The notes under the pieces are model-generated. The model ran no database searches, was not told where the DNA came from, and was given only the letters and a program-made list of their open reading frames with translations. From positions 929,540 to 993,539 of the forward strand of contig CP053449.1 in assembly GCA_013285465.1 (NCBI GenBank): 64,000 nucleotides of DNA, written 5' to 3'. The stretch comes from Pseudomonadota bacterium (lineage in GTDB: Bacteria > Pseudomonadota > Alphaproteobacteria > Micavibrionales > CSBR16-224). Shown piece after piece: positions 35,801-42,577 of this stretch (its first letter is position 1; each line of letters opens with the position of its first letter). Position numbers and translations under genes: made by a program.

Positions 35801-36011
35801 GGCGGATGATCAGGCCGCTTTGGCACAGCTGCGCAGCCGTTATATGGAGGCGATGAAAAATGCGCATGAAGGTGCGGCTTTCGCCGTCGTCACGCGCCCT
35901 GTCGAAGGAACGGTCACATTGCAGGACCGCGAGACCATTTTGAAAATGGCGGCAGAGGTTGATCTGTTCAAAAGCTTCCTCGATAATTACCGCATGGAAC
36001 GCAATAACTAA
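32862..36011 (+). CDS. Large exported TPR protein with AMIN-like N-terminus
   Basis: 1049 residues from the ATG at 32862; a TTG directly before it is an alternative and the ribosome binding site is weak. A signal peptide or anchor (about 18-42, ending STALAEK) leads to YSRLVFDWGRMVGYRAERNG..VIDVIF, which resembles an AMIN-type beta module. A Pro/Ala/Lys/Glu-rich linker (about 150-250) follows. After about 490 come helical repeats of the TPR/SEL kind (SAAVFLEMALLYLANGFGHEAYGALRAAL, EQNYADYLVRMDLLEDAAKIFEKQI, MAEAIKVL-type units). A periplasmic scaffold role is likely. The next gene starts 14 bases later. Confidence 0.75.
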   Translation: MRFAKKMAEFEQRGKSLMLLAAGLFALALLAVVPISTALAEKKLPEVRAGEHENYSRLVFDWGRMVGYRAERNGNVIDVIFAAQSDAMIPEAQFRAKALRGISAARQVPTAPEKAALTHFRIAVPDGVKHRDFRIGQDLVVFDFYSDKPMKVIAPPKKTAAKPAKIMEKPAKKPPQPTEETEAGAVTAVTEAPPAMPQQVPEQTAVTGNAAATEAQQETVAEDMPAPSFTASVSAAPPAAAVPATAVETQILPEQGTVITLSTIEPSALAVFERFGGLWLVLDRMSGNIPPQLSGPLAAVLGAPQEFSLPEGTAYRFDMPPETAVAEINKMNLSWLISLHPKRKDGMELQSGQVRRALRAGRKPRAEIFLPGLEKVIALTMPDSGEKLYVVTAKQPGAKVSLPARYPQFAVIPAAQGVVVKAYDDDLQVTLRPSYVEIDTQKGGLVLTQDIVELPVPDMGGIDAAAQQEETAAADDSEASRLFDFYSWQRGGLPYLRENQRLIEAKLANTDKGTESAAVFLEMALLYLANGFGHEAYGALRAALHENPDLDKNPGFLAVRGGASVLAGFYQEAIRDLSVPGLKDHPEARMWRGYAAAASEQWLLAGEMFPNNNKIVARYPPEFAVPFMLYMAESSLRLGDTTRARGLLNALEPLLADMQPHHYAAMQYLAGEEYRQEGEPVKALQTWFKVAGGRNRLYHAKSSLSIVQLLRQIGRITDEDALDRLETLRYAWRGDGLEIQLLHAIASLHLDKQRYIEGLRELRRAVDLSEEILYDSGLLIDDMTKIYSKLYVDGEASKLPAFEAVALYNGFKELMPAGSASIVAEQNYADYLVRMDLLEDAAKIFEKQIAKDLQDPLKIAETGTRLATVYLRDNKAKEALSAIQRSGRKDMPQDLVRRRELLRARALSDLGMTAEAIKVLSGIPTDDAKQLIADIHWRQRDWAKAAATLQNILPSPAALKISGDDGKSNLVLNTAVAYKMADDQAALAQLRSRYMEAMKNAHEGAAFAVVTRPVEGTVTLQDRETILKMAAEVDLFKSFLDNYRMERNN

Positions 36012-36025
36012 GGTTTTAAAAGACT

Positions 36026-37183
36026 ATGCTTGTTAATCACGCGATCGGCAAAACGCTTGTGCTGTTTGATCCGCAGCTCCCTGCGGCGCGGGCGGGGCAG
36101 ATCGTCGGCGTGCTGAACGGCGATGAGACTCCTCCGGTGCGGGAGGAGGTAAGCGCGGAAAAACATCAGGAAATCTGGACGCGCAATCAGGGTTTTGCCG
36201 AAAAATTGCAGCAGAAGATACCGGGGCTGGTCATGGCGGACCGCGACCGTGATGCCTATCTGCAATATGCGTCGGAAAAACGGGGATTGCCGCTGCAGGA
36301 GGCGGAACACCGCTTCGCACGGGAATCCGCGCTGCAACTGATGGCGGAGGATGGCAGCTACAGCGTCATCATCCTGCTGGAGGACGACATTCTGTGGCTT
36401 CATTACGTGATCCGCGAAATCCGGCAGCCGGAGCAAATTGACGCGGTGGTGGCGGCTTTCCGCGATATATTGGACAATGCCTGTAAAATCACCGGCTTTA
36501 AACCCTATGATATCGGGGCCAAGCGTTTTCTGGACAAAGCGGAGTATCTGGAGGAATTTTTCAGCCAGTCCGCACAGGCGGCAGGCGAGGTCATGCTGCT
36601 GTGCAAACGCTATAATGCGCGTATGCGTTTTTTGCGCAGTCTGTTCCATTTCCTGAATGTGACGGTGCTGTTTGTGGCGGCGCTGCTGGTAGCCTTATCG
36701 GTTTACTTTGCGGAGATTGTCAAGGATGTCATTCCTGCGGAAACTGTGAATTTCCGCATCAGCGGCAAACAACCTGCCGAAGACTCCGGTATCTTCCCCG
36801 ATTATCAACTGTTCGGCACATTGAATGAAACAGCGGAAGAAACCTCCCTGACCGTCCCGAAAAGCGTCTATGATGCTGCAGAACCGGAACAGACAATCCG
36901 CCTCTACGAAACCGGAAAACCGCAAAAACCTCTGATCACCAAAGAAGAATATGATCGCCATATGCCCGTCTATCATTTGGGCTTTGCCACAGTTACTCTA
37001 CTGGGTTTTTTCGCGCTACCGCTGATACTCATCATCGGAATTATTTATGCGCGCTGGCTACGCCGCCCTGCGGGAGACCGGCGTGACAACGAAGTCGTGC
37101 GTGCCGTGCAGGGCTATATCTGGGTCAGCCTCGCCGTGTTGCTGGGCGCGGGATACGGTATTGTGCGGATGTTTCTGCTTTAA
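36026..37183 (+). CDS. Membrane protein of unknown function, partner of the TPR gene
   Basis: 385 residues. A soluble N-terminal half (about 1-205) rich in Glu/Gln/Arg is followed by a membrane span (about 208-230), an extracytoplasmic loop of about 80 residues (ETVNFRISGKQPAEDSGIFPD), and two C-terminal spans (about 315-340 and 365-382). No family recognised. It lies 14 bases after the TPR gene, so the two are probably one transcript and may form one envelope complex. Confidence 0.72.
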   Translation: MLVNHAIGKTLVLFDPQLPAARAGQIVGVLNGDETPPVREEVSAEKHQEIWTRNQGFAEKLQQKIPGLVMADRDRDAYLQYASEKRGLPLQEAEHRFARESALQLMAEDGSYSVIILLEDDILWLHYVIREIRQPEQIDAVVAAFRDILDNACKITGFKPYDIGAKRFLDKAEYLEEFFSQSAQAAGEVMLLCKRYNARMRFLRSLFHFLNVTVLFVAALLVALSVYFAEIVKDVIPAETVNFRISGKQPAEDSGIFPDYQLFGTLNETAEETSLTVPKSVYDAAEPEQTIRLYETGKPQKPLITKEEYDRHMPVYHLGFATVTLLGFFALPLILIIGIIYARWLRRPAGDRRDNEVVRAVQGYIWVSLAVLLGAGYGIVRMFLL

Positions 37184-37187
37184 AGGA

Positions 37188-37457
37188 TTATTTGCCGTTT
37201 GAGGCGCGTTTGGCGCTGTAGCGGCGCTGGGCGCTTGGTTTCGTTTCCGGCACGAATTGCGGATTGCCTTCCTCAAGATGACGCTGGCGCCTTACCTCTA
37301 AAATAGCATGGCTCAGCTCGGCTGCAATACGCCGGAATTCTTTCCGGTTGTCGATATTGGTGTTGTCGTTATAAACACTGGCATTGCCACGGAACATCTC
37401 CGTCAGCGTTTCTTCCATATCCTGTAGCGATGCCGTATCGGGTTTTTCTTCAGCCAT
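37188..37457 (-). CDS. Small protein of a tandem trio, third member
   Basis: 89 residues, soluble. It shares with the two genes upstream an N-terminal acidic helix (DMEETLTEMF) and a central EVRRQRHLEEGNPQFVP, and ends in a basic tail (RRYSAKRASNGK). No known domain. It follows the middle member by five bases in the same direction and is convergent with the membrane-protein gene ending at 37183. Confidence 0.72.
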   Translation of the reverse strand: MAEEKPDTASLQDMEETLTEMFRGNASVYNDNTNIDNRKEFRRIAAELSHAILEVRRQRHLEEGNPQFVPETKPSAQRRYSAKRASNGK

Positions 37458-37462
37458 AATCT

Positions 37463-37717
37463 TTACTTCTTCTTTTGCTGGACATAGCGGCGTAATGTCC
37501 GCGGGTTATTGTTTTGCGGCACCAGATGCCCGTTGCCGTCTTCCAGATGTTTTTGCTGACGTATTCTTAAAATCATATCGGCGCAATCAGCCGCAGCCAT
37601 CGCATGCATGGCGTATTTTTCGTGATAGCCGTCATAATCGCCCTTTTTGCCGAATTTCTGCCGGGCATTAAACATTTCCATCAACTTATCTTCCAGATCG
37701 TCCAGATCAGCCGCCAT
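37463..37717 (-). CDS. Small protein of a tandem trio, second member
   Basis: 84 residues. The acidic helix DLEDKLMEMF and RIRQQKHLEDGNGHLVP match its neighbours; the tail is RRYVQQKKK. The start overlaps the end of the first member by 11 bases, and AGAGGAA precedes it, so the trio is translated from one message. A Met/Ala-rich middle (KYAMHAMAAADCADMIL) is specific to this copy. Function unknown. Confidence 0.72.
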   Translation of the reverse strand: MAADLDDLEDKLMEMFNARQKFGKKGDYDGYHEKYAMHAMAAADCADMILRIRQQKHLEDGNGHLVPQNNNPRTLRRYVQQKKK

Positions 37718-37985
37718 TGCCGTTTCCTCTTTTGCTTACAACACGCCCTTGCGGAATATTGATATTGTGACGGGTATTGTACATTTCGCCGCGTCCTTCT
37801 TCGATATGGCGCTGGCGGCGTACTTCGACAATGGCTTTTGCAATATTGCCGATGCTTTGCAACGGCCCGGCTCCGCCCTGATATTGATAATCCTTGTTGC
37901 GATAGGCCTGATCGAAAGCCTCATTCAGCTTGTTTTCAATATCGACAAGATCGGTTTTTGTTTCGCTGTCGCGGTTCTCAGCCAT
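37707..37985 (-). CDS. Small protein of a tandem trio, first member
   Basis: 92 residues. DIENKLNEAF and AIVEVRRQRHIEEGRGEM define the shared family, the tail is NIPQGRVVSKRGNGNGG. CGGAG precedes the ATG, and TATAAT lies about 40 bases upstream on the minus strand, though without a good -35. It is the promoter-proximal gene of the trio. No family recognised; a lineage-specific small-protein family is likely. Confidence 0.72.
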   Translation of the reverse strand: MAENRDSETKTDLVDIENKLNEAFDQAYRNKDYQYQGGAGPLQSIGNIAKAIVEVRRQRHIEEGRGEMYNTRHNINIPQGRVVSKRGNGNGG

Positions 37986-38051
37986 AATGGGGCTCCGATT
38001 GTTAAAAATGAAGTATTATACATAACACATCAATCTCAAAAAATCAAGTCC

Positions 38052-38618
38052 TCAAGCACCGATCGGCCAGCCGCGGATTTGGCAGTAAATATCCAGACAG
38101 GTAAACAGATTGCCGCGCGCCCAGCCGTTGCGGCATTTGCGGGCGCGGTCAACTTCGCGGCAGCTTTTGCCAAAGGCGAGAATATCCATCGCCGCACTGT
38201 GATGGCAGTTTTGCTCTTTGCATTTTTTGACCCATTGGCTGTAAACGGCGATTTTTTCGGCATCGCGGTCGGTTTCCTTGAAATGGGTCTTGCCGGTATT
38301 GAGCTTGTGCGGCGCGGAAATACGGTATCCCAGCCCGCGGCTCAGCAAATAACAAGCCTGTTCCAACGCCATGGCGGCATTTTGCTGAAAGGGTGACATC
38401 GCATCCCACAGTCGCGCATCAACGATACGGCGGCGGTGCTGTACGGTGCTGCGTCCGCCGCCCAGATTTTGCCGGACGGGCAGGGTCGGTGACAGTTTTT
38501 CCTGAAAATCATGCGGCGTTTGGCAGCGTTTTTCCTGTCCTTTGCGGCGTTTCTTTTCTTTGACCGGAATTGTCCAGTCGGGTTTCCATTCTGTCCAGTC
38601 TTCAAAACCTTCTGTCAT
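38052..38618 (-). CDS. Unknown protein divergent from an S24-like repressor
   Basis: 188 residues from the ATG at 38618, six bases after AAGGAG; an upstream in-frame start lacks a site. The N-terminus is polar and basic (WTIPVKEKKRRKGQEKR), the middle has RRRIVDARLWDAMSPFQQNAAMALEQACYLLSRGLGYR, and the end has CREVDRARKCRNGWARGNLFTCLDIYCQIRGW. The layout (conserved start of a helix, Ser/Arg-rich, ending in GW) is faintly like phage-type or DUF6456-like regulators, but I cannot assign it. The divergent repressor gene suggests that it is a regulated target. Confidence 0.65.
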   Translation of the reverse strand: MTEGFEDWTEWKPDWTIPVKEKKRRKGQEKRCQTPHDFQEKLSPTLPVRQNLGGGRSTVQHRRRIVDARLWDAMSPFQQNAAMALEQACYLLSRGLGYRISAPHKLNTGKTHFKETDRDAEKIAVYSQWVKKCKEQNCHHSAAMDILAFGKSCREVDRARKCRNGWARGNLFTCLDIYCQIRGWPIGA

Positions 38619-38644
38619 TGCGCGCTCCTTTTTTCTTGTTGGCG

Positions 38645-38679
38645 GCCATATCATGGCTATAAAATTAACAAAATGTCAA
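38645..38679 (-). promoter_or_regulatory. Possible promoter and dyad operator of the gene at 38052-38618
   Basis: On the minus strand TTGACA (38674-38679), 18 bases, CATGAT (38650-38655). The -10 region is covered by the dyad GCCAT-ATC-ATGGC (38645-38657), where the divergent HTH protein could bind. Confidence 0.45.
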
Positions 38680-38747
38680 TATTTATGATTATTTTATTTA
38701 TATTTTGTAAATAATATGGCGATATAATATATTTATTTGCATTTCTA

Positions 38748-38776
38748 TTTACGTTATACGCAAGCAATGCTAATAT
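38748..38776 (+). promoter_or_regulatory. Promoter of the S24-like repressor gene
   Basis: TTTACG (38748-38753), 17 bases, TAATAT (38771-38776). The surrounding 38655-38825 is very AT-rich and has the loose inverted repeat ACAAAAT/ATTTTGT about 35 bases apart. Confidence 0.55.
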
Positions 38777-38825
38777 TTTTTTGCAAAACAGGAATAAACA
38801 CGACAGATATATTGAGAGATTCGCA

Positions 38826-39434
38826 ATGAAACTGTATGAGTGGATCAGAGACACGATCAAAACCACGCCGGGCCTAACGCAAAAAGGCCTTGCCGAAGCG
38901 GTCGGGATGAACCCGGCCACCGTGAACCGCATGCTGTATGGCCGTCGCCATATCCGTGCGGAGGAAGTGCCCTTGATCGAAAATTATCTCGGCGCAAAAT
39001 ACGGCATGCCGGCGGAACATGACGGAGATGTTGCGCAAATTCAGGATAGCGGTTTTACTGCGCAGAGCGCGCCGACGGTGCCGCAAAATCTTATTCCGGT
39101 TTATCACGGAGCAACGGGTGAGGGCGATATTGTCGATTGGGTGGAGCGGCACCCGATGCAGAAAAGCTGTAAAGATGCCTATGCGTTTTACGTTGTCTCC
39201 GGCGCTTATGAACCGCGCTATTACAGTGGCGAGCTTGTTTATATCCATCCCGGAAAACCGCCGGCGATGGCACAGGACTGCCTTGTCAGACGTGCGGACG
39301 GGACGGAGTCTCTGTACCGTTATATGGGACAGTCAGTGCAGGAGGTCATGCTGTCTAACCTTCAGAATGGTGCGGCTGTGACATTTCCGCATACGGAGAT
39401 CCGTGCGCTATCCGCAGTCGTCGGGAGAGGTTGA
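38826..39434 (+). CDS. HTH regulator with inactive S24-like C-terminal domain
   Basis: 202 residues from the ATG at 38826 (GAGAG nearby; an upstream TTG-type extension is unlikely since it would begin just after the -10). A Cro/C1-type helix-turn-helix lies at about 14-50 (GLTQKGLAEAVGMNPATVNRMLYGRRHI). The C-terminal half follows the S24/LexA fold (AYAFYVVSGAYEPRYYSGELVYIHPGKPP). However the nucleophile Ser of the GDSMEP motif is Ala (SGAYEP) and the catalytic Lys region reads SLYRYMG, so self-cleavage is not expected. It probably represses the divergent gene. The origin may be an old prophage regulator. Confidence 0.82.
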   Translation: MKLYEWIRDTIKTTPGLTQKGLAEAVGMNPATVNRMLYGRRHIRAEEVPLIENYLGAKYGMPAEHDGDVAQIQDSGFTAQSAPTVPQNLIPVYHGATGEGDIVDWVERHPMQKSCKDAYAFYVVSGAYEPRYYSGELVYIHPGKPPAMAQDCLVRRADGTESLYRYMGQSVQEVMLSNLQNGAAVTFPHTEIRALSAVVGRG

Positions 39435-39440
39435 TTTGTC

Positions 39441-40292
39441 TTACTGCACGCCTGCCAGATGCGCGATAACGGCACCATAGCTGCTGGAAATTTCCATCCG
39501 TACGGGAACGACAGGCCCGCCTTCTTTCAGGCGTGACAGCCAGACCGTCGGCATTTTCTTGCGTTCTTTGGTATGGTTCTGAATGGCAAGCCAGCCGCGT
39601 TTTTGGTCGCGTTTGCTGAAACCGGCAACGGGCTCGACCTCGATAATGCATTTCAATGCCTCGCCGTGAAACAGCGAATAGCGGCTTTCATAAATCGTGC
39701 CTTGTCCGGCATCTTTGAAATGCAGATTATAGCGGCGTTTGCCGTCAAAAACGGGAACCGTACCTTCACAGCTGTCTTCGCCATTGGTCTGTTGCAGCAG
39801 CGTGACGGCACCGGTCAGCATATCCACCGCATCTTTGGCCAGATCGGCCTCGATATCGGTTTTGCTGTCGGGATGCCCCGTTTCGGTTTCATAGCGCGTT
39901 TTCAGCAAGCCGTTTTTGAATTCAAGACGGGTCTGTTTTTCCTCGTCCTTCCAAATGCTTGTGGATTCATACTCTGCGGGTTTCAGCGTATCTTGCTGCT
40001 TGGTGCCCGATGTTTCATATTTACCGGCCCAGGGGAAGAGTTTGCCGATAAAACCTTCGGTTTTGGCATTCAGCCCGACTTTGTATTCTTTCTGCTCCAT
40101 ATCCAGCGCAAGCGAGGCGCGCAACGCGCGGAAACCGCCGGCATAGACGTTATAGCTCAGTGACATGCCGTCTTCCTGTCCCTTCGTCAATGTCGCGGCA
40201 CGCGCTTCGCGCGCATGGGCCGGAACAGAGGCGGGAAGGGCTGAAAACAGGGCGAAAACAGTTAAAACGGCGATAGTGTGGCGCATATGCAT
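39441..40292 (-). CDS. Exported DUF3108-type protein
   Basis: 283 residues. Signal peptide MHMRHTIAVLTVFALFSALPASVPAHA. The mature part has the DUF3108 look: LSYNVYAGGFRALRASLALD near the start, TSIWKDEEKQTRLEFKNG, PVFDGKRRYNLHFKDAGQG, and FSKRDQKRGWLAIQNHTKERKKMPTVWLS with ending VPVRMEI. These proteins are periplasmic; their function is not established. TAGGAAA precedes the ATG. It is convergent with the repressor gene, whose stop is six bases away. Confidence 0.82.
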   Translation of the reverse strand: MHMRHTIAVLTVFALFSALPASVPAHAREARAATLTKGQEDGMSLSYNVYAGGFRALRASLALDMEQKEYKVGLNAKTEGFIGKLFPWAGKYETSGTKQQDTLKPAEYESTSIWKDEEKQTRLEFKNGLLKTRYETETGHPDSKTDIEADLAKDAVDMLTGAVTLLQQTNGEDSCEGTVPVFDGKRRYNLHFKDAGQGTIYESRYSLFHGEALKCIIEVEPVAGFSKRDQKRGWLAIQNHTKERKKMPTVWLSRLKEGGPVVPVRMEISSSYGAVIAHLAGVQ

Positions 40293-40389
40293 TTTCCTAT
40301 ATTTCCGTTATCATTTGTGTTAAGGTCACGCGCAAACGAGCACATTCCGGCAACATACATAACTTATGACAAAAAGTCAAGAGAAATCC

Positions 40390-41493
40390 ATGTCCAACTC
40401 CGCTGAAACCCACAAGCACAAAGGGCCGTCCTGCTGCCCGCCGGAGCCTGTAGACCAGTGCGGAACAGATGGTCACCATCATCATACACCAAAATGGGAT
40501 TGGATGCTGTGGATTTGCGGCATCATTGTGACGCTTTCCGTCGGGGCGCATTTGCTGTTTTCCCTGCCGCCGGAAAGTGCGGCCGGGCATTTCACCCATT
40601 CAGTCACCGAAATGATCTCCAAAATGTGGTGGGGTGTGCTGGCGGGTATTTTCTTTATTGGCGTGATGGGGCAGGTGCCGCAAGGTATCGTGATGCGGCT
40701 GCTCGGAACAGGAACCGGCTTCCGTGGCATCTGGCGTGCAACGATTGCGGGGTTTTTATTCGATCTGTGCAGCCACGGTATTCTGATGGTCGGGATGAAG
40801 CTGTATGAGCGTGGCGCTAGTCTGGGGCAGGTGATGGCCTTCCTGATTGCCAGCCCGTGGAACTCCTTTTCGCTGACGCTGATTTTATGGGGCTTGATCG
40901 GTTTTAAATGGATGCTGGCCTTCCTGCTGCTGTCGATCGGTATCGGTCTGGTCAGCGGTGTCATCTTTGACAAGCTGGTGGCACGCGGTATTCTGCCCGG
41001 CAACCATCACCGTCAGGATGAGGAAGCGGAAGGAACGCCGCAAACGCTGAAAATCTGGTGGCAGCAGACAAAGATTAATTTTCCCCTGATCAAGAATATT
41101 GTCGCAGACGGCATGGAAAGCGGACGCATTGTCGTGCGTTGGATGCTGCTGGGCGTTGTACTCGCCGCCGCGATCCGCGTCTTTATGCCGCTGGAAAGCT
41201 TCCAGAACTGGTTCGGCCCGACTATGCTGGGCCTGCTGGCGACGATGATTGCCGCAACGGTGATCGAAGTCTGCTCCGAAGGGGCAACGCCGATTGCCGC
41301 CGATATTCTGACCCGCGCCGCCGCGCCGGGGAACAGCTTTGCCTTCCTGATGTCGGGTGTGGCGACGGATTATACCGAGGTGATGGTTTTGAAAGACACA
41401 ACAAAGTCCTGGAAAATCGCGCTTTTCCTGCCGCTGGTTGTTGTGCCGCAAGTCGCAATCATTGCCATTCTGATGAATATTCTGCCTATCTGA
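40390..41493 (+). CDS. Permease of the SO_0444/ArsP-like (DUF318) family
   Basis: 367 residues from the ATG at 40390 (AAGAG upstream; the ATG 24 bases earlier has none). The N-terminus is a metal-binding-looking tail with THKHKGPSCCPP, DQCGTDG and HHHH. Then about eight to ten membrane spans in two halves, with GIFFIGVMGQVPQGIVMRLLG, FLFDLCSHGILMVGMKLYERGASLGQVMAFLIASPWNS, and a second half CSEGATPIAADILTRAAAPGNSFAFLMSGVATDYTEVMVLKD. Members of this group are linked to copper/zinc or organoarsenical efflux. The His/Cys tail favours a metal. Confidence 0.82.
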   Translation: MSNSAETHKHKGPSCCPPEPVDQCGTDGHHHHTPKWDWMLWICGIIVTLSVGAHLLFSLPPESAAGHFTHSVTEMISKMWWGVLAGIFFIGVMGQVPQGIVMRLLGTGTGFRGIWRATIAGFLFDLCSHGILMVGMKLYERGASLGQVMAFLIASPWNSFSLTLILWGLIGFKWMLAFLLLSIGIGLVSGVIFDKLVARGILPGNHHRQDEEAEGTPQTLKIWWQQTKINFPLIKNIVADGMESGRIVVRWMLLGVVLAAAIRVFMPLESFQNWFGPTMLGLLATMIAATVIEVCSEGATPIAADILTRAAAPGNSFAFLMSGVATDYTEVMVLKDTTKSWKIALFLPLVVVPQVAIIAILMNILPI

Positions 41494-41509
41494 AACGGAG
41501 TTTAAAGAC

Positions 41510-42577
41510 ATGTCCGATAACCATTTGAAAGATATGGATTACGGCACTTATCTCGGACTTGACCGTATTCTCGACGCCCAGCACATGATCAGCGCGGCAG
41601 ACCCGAAGCGCAAGGGCGAACCCGCCCATGATGAAATGCTGTTTATTATCGTGCATCAGGCTTATGAGCTGTGGTTCAAACTGATTCTGTTTGAAATGTC
41701 GCGGGTGCAGGATATTTTCTCCGAAATTCCGGTCGCTGACCGCGATCTGCGCCCCGTCGTCGCCAGTATGGAACGGATTGTCGAAACATTGAAACTGCTG
41801 GTACAGCAGCTGGATGTGCTGGAAACCATGACACCGCTGGATTTCCTTGAATTCCGTCATGTCTTCCGCTCCGCCTCCGGCTTCCAGAGTGCGCAATTCC
41901 GCGAGCTGGAAATCCGTCTTGGCCTGCGCCGTGATGAAAGAATGTGCTATGGCGGTCATGCCTATGATGTTGTGCTGCCGCAAGAGACAAAAGATGCGCT
42001 GGAAGCTTGGGAAAACAAACCTTCGCTGTTTGAGCAATTTGAAAACTGGCTGTCGCGCACGCCTTTTGTCGATACGGGCAGTTATAAGTTCTGGGACAGC
42101 TACCGCGCGGCGGTCTATCAGATGCTGGACGAGGATTTGCAGAACAGCCCTGACGAGGACCGCAGCAAAATCGAAAAAACACGGGCAAGCTTTGACGAAT
42201 TGTTTGCCAGTGACGAGCCCGCAGGCTGGCGTTTTTCCGCCAAAGCGCTGCAAGCAGCCTTGTTCATCAATATGTATCGCGACCAGCCCGTCTTGCACCA
42301 GCCTTACCGTATTCTGCATCTGGCAATGGATATTGACGAGCTGCTGACGGTCTGGCGTTACCGCCACGCGCTGATGGTACAGCGGATGATCGGTATGAAA
42401 TCGGGTAGCGGCGGTTCAAGCGGGCATCGTTATCTGATTGAAACGGCGGAACGTCACCGCGTTTTCTCCGATCTGTTCGGCTTATCGACCTTCCTGATCC
42501 CGCGCTCGGCACGTCCCGAACTGCCGGAAGATGTACAGAAACAAATGGCCTTCGTCTATGAGGGCGCGGCGGCCTGA
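41510..42577 (+). CDS. kynA: Tryptophan 2,3-dioxygenase family protein
   Basis: 355 residues, somewhat longer than the usual bacterial enzyme. Heme enzyme that opens the indole ring of tryptophan to N-formylkynurenine. Typical motifs are YGTYLGLDRIL, HDEMLFIIVHQAYELWFKLILFE, FRHVFRSASGFQSAQFRELE and RHALMVQRMIGMKSGSGGSSG with the heme His. ACGGAG precedes the ATG. Its stop overlaps the photolyase start. No other kynurenine genes are near, so a catabolic route is not shown here. Confidence 0.88.
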   Translation: MSDNHLKDMDYGTYLGLDRILDAQHMISAADPKRKGEPAHDEMLFIIVHQAYELWFKLILFEMSRVQDIFSEIPVADRDLRPVVASMERIVETLKLLVQQLDVLETMTPLDFLEFRHVFRSASGFQSAQFRELEIRLGLRRDERMCYGGHAYDVVLPQETKDALEAWENKPSLFEQFENWLSRTPFVDTGSYKFWDSYRAAVYQMLDEDLQNSPDEDRSKIEKTRASFDELFASDEPAGWRFSAKALQAALFINMYRDQPVLHQPYRILHLAMDIDELLTVWRYRHALMVQRMIGMKSGSGGSSGHRYLIETAERHRVFSDLFGLSTFLIPRSARPELPEDVQKQMAFVYEGAAA

